A stretch of 64,000 nt of DNA from positions 119,262,552 through 119,326,551 of the forward strand of contig VDFB02252616.1 of NCBI GenBank assembly GCA_007258455.2, read 5' to 3'. The notes below the pieces were generated by a model. The model saw only the letters and a list, made by a program, of their open reading frames with translations, did no database searches and was not told where the DNA came from. Below, in pieces: positions 57,881 through 64,000 of the stretch (positions within the stretch are counted from its first letter, which is position 1; each line of letters starts with the position of its first letter). Position numbers and translations under genes: made by a program. The stretch comes from Sequoia sempervirens. Its lineage: Eukaryota; Streptophyta; Pinopsida; Cupressales; Cupressaceae.

Positions 57881-58560
57881 AGATATCACTAGTTGAAGTT
57901 GATTCTTCTCCAACAAAAACCTACAACCAAAGAGAGAAAATTATTTTGTGGTTGTTGAGGGGTTTGCCTGAGTCAAACCCCATTTTGGTAATTTTGATAT
58001 TTATGAAACACAAAGTAAAATTCTTGAATTAAAAAATGAAAATAGTTGAGATAGAAGTAAATCCTAAATGCACTATGCTAGCACTTAGGATATAAAAATG
58101 AAAGTGGAAAATGCAAATAAAGGAGAAAGGGAACATCACAAGAATAAAATCACTTGGAAGCTTTTCGAAAAAACCCCCAAGAATATTGAACTGCTACTTT
58201 TCTTCAATTATTTTCCATAATCCCATGAATATTTTTCTTGGAAAGATGTATAAGTCACATGCAAAAGGCTGGTATAGTTATGTAGCTTTAATTGGTTTCT
58301 TCTTTGAGGTGATAGAGGTTGTAGAAAAAATGTCAAAATAATCTATCAAGATGAATATCTAAAATGGAAGAGAAAAGGGAAGGGTAGAAATCAAATTTCT
58401 ATTTGGATTCACATGCAAAGCCATTACTTCCTTGAGTATTAGAGAGACAAGGGGAAATATACTCAAATAGCTACTAGATTAATGAATTTTTATGGGATGC
58501 TAGCATGTCACATATACATCTACACATTGCACCCTTGCCAGTGGAGAGTTAGATTAAAAA
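57881..58560 (-). repeat. Possible relic LTR related to element H
   Basis: GTTGAGGGGTTTGCCTGAGT followed by CAAACCCCATTTTGGT aligns with the H LTR landmark at 28,945-28,985. The surrounding AATGCAAATAAAGGAGAAAG and CACATATACATCTACACATT echo the H LTR order. Ends and partner were not found. Confidence 0.35.
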
Positions 58561-60800
58561 AGCTCATATCAATACAAAACTATAATAAATGTAGAACTAA
58601 AGTGTTAAAATTTTATATTTAAGATACTCTATATTAGAACACTGAAGTGGGGACATGATGCAGTGTGAAATTTTGAGGGTATGCAATTTTTGACACTGCA
58701 ACACCTATGGTTCATGTAGCTATTTTACAATCCCTTGCTACAAAGCATGCTAGTATGTGAACCATACCTTGAATTTTACTAAAAGTAGAGCATTTTGAGA
58801 TTATGTCTCTTTCTTCATCATTCTCGTTTCTCATGTGCTCATATTATGTTTGTTTGCATGTTTTCTAGTGTTATCTTTTATTTCATATATTTTTATGTGT
58901 TCAAGATAGATGATTTACTAACACTTTATTTTTTAAATAAAGGTTATAGTTATCTAATATTTTTCTTGTATAGGTTTATATGTTGTTTTGACATTGTCTC
59001 TTATGAATTTTTTTGTTTTGGGTTCATGAATCCCCTACTTAAAGAACTCTTTTATCTTCTATAGTATCGTTTGAAGTTTCTTTTGTAATGCTATTTTATT
59101 TTTCTACTTTAATGTAGCATGCCACTTAGTGTCATAAGGCCATTAAAGTGGGATACAAAAGTAATGTTGAAAAATATATACCCTTGCAGTTTCATGCTAT
59201 GCTTTGCACTCACTTTTGTGTCCATCCCATTAACATTTTTTAGGCTCATTTTGACCCTTTTTCTTGCATTTTCCTACCATGGTATTGAACTTGTGTTTGG
59301 ATTCTATCTCTTGTGTTTATTTTCATATAATTATAGTTGAGTATTTTATTTTCCTTTATATCCTAATGTATTTAAGGAATATAGGAATTGAAGTTTCATA
59401 GATGCTAGAATTATTCAAAAACATCCATGTGACATGCTAGAATCCCAAGATTGACAATTGTTATGTGACCATTTATAAATAAAATTTCCACCTCCTTCAA
59501 ATCTTTAAATTTTTATAACACCTCTATATGATACCCGAATGAATCCTAAGGCTCATGACCATCCTTACTTTCCTACTATATTTTATTTTTGTAGAAAAGA
59601 AAGATGGGTTCTCCTAGTTTTCTTTATAATTTAAAGTTTGGCTAGATTGGAAACCTTTTGAATATCTTGACAACCTAGAACAATATCTACACATATTCGT
59701 AAGGATTTGGACATTTATTTCCAGTAGGTTCTTCCATTACATCTTGCTTTAATAGGGTTATGTATCTTTAATTTCTTCTATCAAGGTGATAGTATTATCT
59801 TCCTCTCTCTTTTGACATTATTTTATTGATGTAGAATCCATTTGGTTTATAGGTACTCAAGGGATTTCATTTTTCATTCAGTTTATTTTATGCACACTAG
59901 TTTTCTTAGCCTATATAGACCATAGTGCTAGACTTCATATAATTTCTCATTGTTTCTCTTATTTATTAGATGCACATGAGATAGTATAATTTTTTCTCCT
60001 CTTTATCATTTAGCTATTGTGAAGGTTGGAAGATCTAAATAGGGGTTTGATCATTCTTTAAAAATTCCCATACAACTCCAACCATTTTTCTTTATTGTGG
60101 CTACATGTTATTCTTGATGAAGATATTTAACCACGAGAGTTTGTGAATATCTTCCCTTTTCTATAATAGTATTATTTATTTTGAATAAATATATCAAATC
60201 CTATTATTTTAATTGCTATTTCTACTTGGTGATCTACCTAGTTGTTCTTGTTTCATTTTTGTACACATTGAAAATGTTTCTTAAGGAAAGAAGTGTATCT
60301 TAGTCACTCCTACCAAATAGACTAAAACCCAAAATATATAAATTTGTGTGAAATATTTGTATCCTTTGCAAAGGCTCCCAAATTTAATGTCTAGGTTTCT
60401 TTTTGTCTTGTATTTATAGTTTTGTACTTGATTTAATAAATTTATAAATTGTAAATCTATAAATTAGTAGTTTCCAATATTTTTGTGTTTTAACATGTTA
60501 GGAAAATTTATTTTCTCTTAGGTTGAAACATGTTAGGTTTAGCTAGATTATTTTTTTAGTTTTGTTAGATTAGCAAAAAATTAGTCTCTCTCCTTTAAGA
60601 GCTAGTTGATCTTAAAGTGGTATCTATTGAAATAAATTTCAATGAAAGAATCTAGTCTTTTCCTTTTTGGATTGAATTCCATACACTACACTAAGATTAC
60701 ATGTCCAAGATTCTATTGGTTTTTTTATGTATATATTGTAAGAAGTTAGGATCTTAGGATACTAGTCATTATGAACTATATATATATATATATATATATA
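58561..60800. other. AT-rich region and (TA)n microsatellite
   Basis: No gene seen. A pure TA run stands at about 60,776-60,800, immediately before the lone LTR. Confidence 0.6.
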
Positions 60801-61274
60801 TGAGAATAATACAAGCATATATTTTACACATTACACAAGATATACATGGGGAAAACCCTTTTGAGTAAAAAAACCCTATAAAGCATCATTTTATTAAAAC
60901 ACTTACAAAAAATAGTCTATTAAAACATATATTGAACCTAGGGATACTCCTCTACATACTTCCAAATGGTCAATAATACCTCATGTGCATAGTGGTATAA
61001 TTCATTATTAATTTACAAATTACCACCCTCTCAAATGAGAGAGAACCTACTTAAATATAGGAGAAAGGGTGGAAAAATAATTTAAGGAGTATTAGTCACA
61101 CCTATTCAAAACAACCATTCATAATAATTAATAATCTAATAGTTGTTAGACTATAATTGTTTCAAATGGGATATGCTTAATAAAGCATATAATATATAAG
61201 ATTTTATAATCTTATATTACATCATTATATAAATGTTATAAGGGTATGACCCCTAATAAAATTATGTTCTAACA
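60801..61274 (-). repeat. Lone Copia-type LTR with polypurine tract
   Basis: On the minus strand it starts TGTTAGAACATAAT and ends GTATTATTCTCA (474 bp). The minus strand just before it (plus 61,275-61,285) reads TTAAGGGGGAG, the classic Copia polypurine tract, so this is a 3' LTR. No upstream pol and no partner LTR lie in the window, so the rest was lost. Confidence 0.75.
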
Positions 61275-61285
61275 CTCCCCCTTAA

Positions 61286-62140
61286 TGTTAGTAGAGGTCA
61301 TCATGTGTCAATTTCTATAAAATAAAAGATGAAGTACCCTAGGGTGCTGCCACAATAGTGTGTCTCACTTTTTGGATGTGCTGATTTTTGCCTGAAATCA
61401 CTATTTTTTGAAAAAAATAATGATTTAAGTCTTGAGAGGCTCAATCTAAAGGGTTTTAATTGAAGAGGGATAGATAAGACCCCCTTAGATCAAAACCCCT
61501 TGGATAAAATTCCTTTAGTATTAAATCATACCCACAATGGAGTCCCCTTCGCACCTATCAAAATGCTGGAAAAAAACCACTTTTTCTTTACATTTTGAGG
61601 GATTAAATAACATTATTTAAAAATTGTATTTTACAAGATTGTAGCCCTTGAAACGAGATTTCCAACAAGTATAGTTTTGATATATTTTCATTTTATCATG
61701 TATTTAATTTTCATTTTTTACTAAACATATGTTTTTCTTTAAACATCAAGCTCTTTGTTGTGCAGATGTGGAAAAATAGTAAACCATTGTATTTTTTTTT
61801 TTTAAAATACCCTTTCCCTAGGTATCAATGTGCTTGTTTCAACCCCCAAAAAAATTGGATTTCGATATACATAAGTTAGGTTGTATAAGATAATGATCTA
61901 GTGCTCTATAAAAACAATGGTGAGGAGCTATGTGAGTGGGAATGGGCAAGGGGGGAGTACTTTGAAATTTGCTAAGGTGGAGGAGGATGAGGATGGTGAT
62001 CCAGATGGTGGGAAGGTAGTTTGGGGGGTGTGTTTGGGTGTTTGTGGCTCTTGGAATGATTTGGTGTTGTTGCTGCCAACTTCCTTGGTTTCCCCTGCTA
62101 TGCTGGCTTCCTTTATTTAGCACTCCTATTTGGTTGGTCT
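61286..62140. other. Remnant interior or spacer
   Basis: Adjacent to the Copia polypurine tract but without RNase H sequence. Composition switches to GT-rich plus strand after about 61,915. Confidence 0.4.
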
Positions 62141-62410
62141 TTGAAGCAGGTTCTCTGCTTGGGTGGTTTCTTTAGCCTCTTCGTTCCTGATTTGTATGGC
62201 TTGGGAGGTGGTTTTTCCTTGCTCTATGGCTTCCTTTTCCTGTTGTGTAGATCCTTCAAATTTCTTGTGGAAGATTTGCTTTGGTTGGTTTCTTGCTACT
62301 CGTTGGTTGAGGCCTTTGTGGGGAGGGCTTGGCTTCGACGCTGGTGGGGTCTTTTTTGGCCCCTGTTTGTTGTTGTTATGTTCTTGGGGCTTTCCTTGTA
62401 GTTTTTATGT

Positions 62411-63514
62411 GTGTTCTTTAGGTTTTCTGAGGTAGATTGGTTGGAGGATGGGATTATTCATGGTCCTATTCAGTGTAATGGGACAAATTGGGTGCTTTTT
62501 GTGCTCACTTGCTCTCTAACTGGTTTCTTGTTGGTTTCCCTTAGCCCTTTTTTGCTGTCTATTTGGTGGAGCTCTAGTGGTAGATCTCGCCTTGGGTGTG
62601 TAGTGGGTGCTCCTAGTTTCCATTTTGTGGAATGGTGGTGCTTCCCATTGGTTGGTTCTATGGAGTTTTGGCCTATCTTTGGCTTTGATTGGAGTGTTGG
62701 GGTAGCTTGGGTGTTTTATGGTTTGGCCTTCTCTCATTTTCCTTCTTGTTGGGGCTCCCTTTTCTCTCATGGGTCTTGTTTTCTTTCGCTCTCCTTGGGC
62801 TTGGATCTCTACTCGTTGTGGTCTTTTGGGCCATTCTTTGGTGTGCAGTTGGGTGTTGGTTACTTGTGGGGTTGTGAGAAGCCGGTCTTCTTGTTGCTTT
62901 CATTTTCCCACCTGCATTTTATGCTTAAGTTTGTTTTGGTGGCTCTTTGGTTGTTGTTTAGGACCCGCCCCTGGTCTCTAATGCTCTTATGGTTAAAGAT
63001 GGTTATTATTTTAGTTTGGCTGAATGTACCGGTGTTTCTATTTATGGAATTTATTCATGTTGTAGCTTATCTGTTGTTGGATGGGTTATATTTATGGTGT
63101 TATCTTTGGGCCCAATTATGTGCAATGTTAGAAGAGTTCTCTGCTTTCTCCTACCAATACCTGATGCTAGGGCTACCTTGGGATGTGGTGTTATCCCTTC
63201 CTTATGATTTCACTTTCTGTTGGAATCTATGGTTGGTGTCTCATATAGAGGGGGAGACTATTCCTTTTGAGGTGGAGTTGGTAGTTGTAGTGTTGTTCGG
63301 TAGATCTTCTCTCTTATGTTGGATCTTATTGAGGTGTAGCTTGTGTGAAGAGGAGAGTGGTGATTTTGGAAGAAAAGGGTCTCATGTCATCCTCTCTATT
63401 AGAGGTGAGCCCCCTCCTCTTAAGGTGAAGGTTGGGTTGGTGTCCCTAGTGGCATGGCTTAAATTTGATGGCCGTATACTTGTATTTGAATATTTTAATT
63501 GTAAAATACAATAA
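62411..63514 (+). other. 367-codon hydrophobic ORF in GT-rich DNA
   Basis: The longest open frame in the window. The translation is dominated by Leu, Phe, Val, Trp, Gly and Ser, with motifs such as FVEWWCFPLVGSMEFWPIFG. It could be read as several membrane segments, but no family is recognised. The plus strand here is strongly G+T-rich, which depletes TAA, so long frames also open in the other plus frames and antisense. Such composition is seen in the LINE-like insert at 23.2-24.3 kb too. I favour a non-coding or retroposon-derived tract over a membrane protein. Confidence 0.3.
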
Positions 63515-63529
63515 AAATAAATATTTAAC

Positions 63530-64000
63530 CGTATGTTAATACATGCATTTTATTTTAGAAACTGTAAAAAAAATAGTTAATATGAAAATTTGACCATATA
63601 TATATACTTTTATTTTTAAATTTTTTAATAGAAACTTCTTCTATGCTTTAATAAAAGAACATAAACTTTTTTTTTAAAATGAAAACTTCTATTGTTGAAA
63701 AAAAAAATCTCAAATTTTTAGATTATTTTAAAGATTCTAAATATTTTTGAGTTTCTTTTATTCTAAATACTTTTTGAGTTTCTTTAATATATATTTTTTT
63801 ATAAAAACAACAATCTTCTCCTTCAAACCATTTTTTTGTTTTACTAGTGCAAAATATTTCATTTTTCTTTTATTAATCTGGTTTTAGAGTTTAATCTTCA
63901 TTATCCAGACTCTAGAGCTATAGAGAAGAAGCAAAAATTCAAAAAAGGGAAAGATTTTTTTGCACACTTACTACTTACAACAAAAAAGAAAGAAAATTTG
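63530..64000. other. AT-rich tail, nothing recognised
   Basis: Poly-A and poly-T runs and TTTTTGAGTTTCTTT repeats near 63,740-63,790; no frame of note. Confidence 0.6.

Overview
The window looks like repeat-dominated nuclear DNA from a seed plant with a very large genome. A gymnosperm such as a conifer is my best guess, from the AT-rich composition, the divergent Ty3/Gypsy and CACTA families, the telomere-like array and the heavy decay. No tool was available to confirm this. I see no intact host gene; nearly everything recognisable is a transposon or a broken gene carried beside one.

Layout. 1-1.67 kb: degenerate telomere-like G-rich array. 3.07-6.6 kb: a long broken coding region of unknown family, in two frames. 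7.1-7.3 kb: AT-rich tandem repeat. 8.5-12.9 kb (minus): decayed CACTA transposase of the TNP2 type. 13.1-15.2 kb (minus): a broken SET-domain gene whose first two exons are tandemly duplicated. 15.5-25.7 kb: a second CACTA-like element (plus) with a Transposase_24-like gene, an antisense C-terminal half of the histone chaperone SPT16 carrying a 687-bp internal triplication, a GAT/poly-Asp tract, a LINE-like retroposon with a 19-bp target duplication and a 1-kb 12-bp minisatellite.

25.7-28.4 kb (minus): a Ty3/Gypsy gag-protease region (G1), cut at the start of its reverse transcriptase exactly where the CACTA terminus lies. 28.4-44.2 kb: a non-autonomous Gypsy-type element (H, minus) inserted into G1 with target duplication CTATT. 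H's 5' LTR is itself split by a full-length Gypsy element (N, plus, 36,265-43,893) with TGATCT...AGATCA LTRs and an initiator-Met primer site. 45.8-50.6 kb: a decayed chromovirus (plus). 50.8-54.5 kb: a Copia-like element with both LTRs and TACAA target duplications but no pol. 54.5-64 kb: mostly unassigned AT-rich DNA, a lone Copia-type LTR at 60.8-61.3 kb, and a 367-codon open frame in strongly GT-rich DNA at 62.4-63.5 kb.

How the pieces relate: the insertions are nested, so they can be ordered (G1, then H, then N; G1, then CACTA II, then the LINE). Gln codons turned into TAG/TAA recur in several of them, as expected of long-methylated DNA. The most unusual content is chromatin-protein sequence next to or inside CACTA elements: the SET-domain gene and the SPT16 array. 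The filler sequence at the SPT16 array junctions matches the CACTA terminal repeat.
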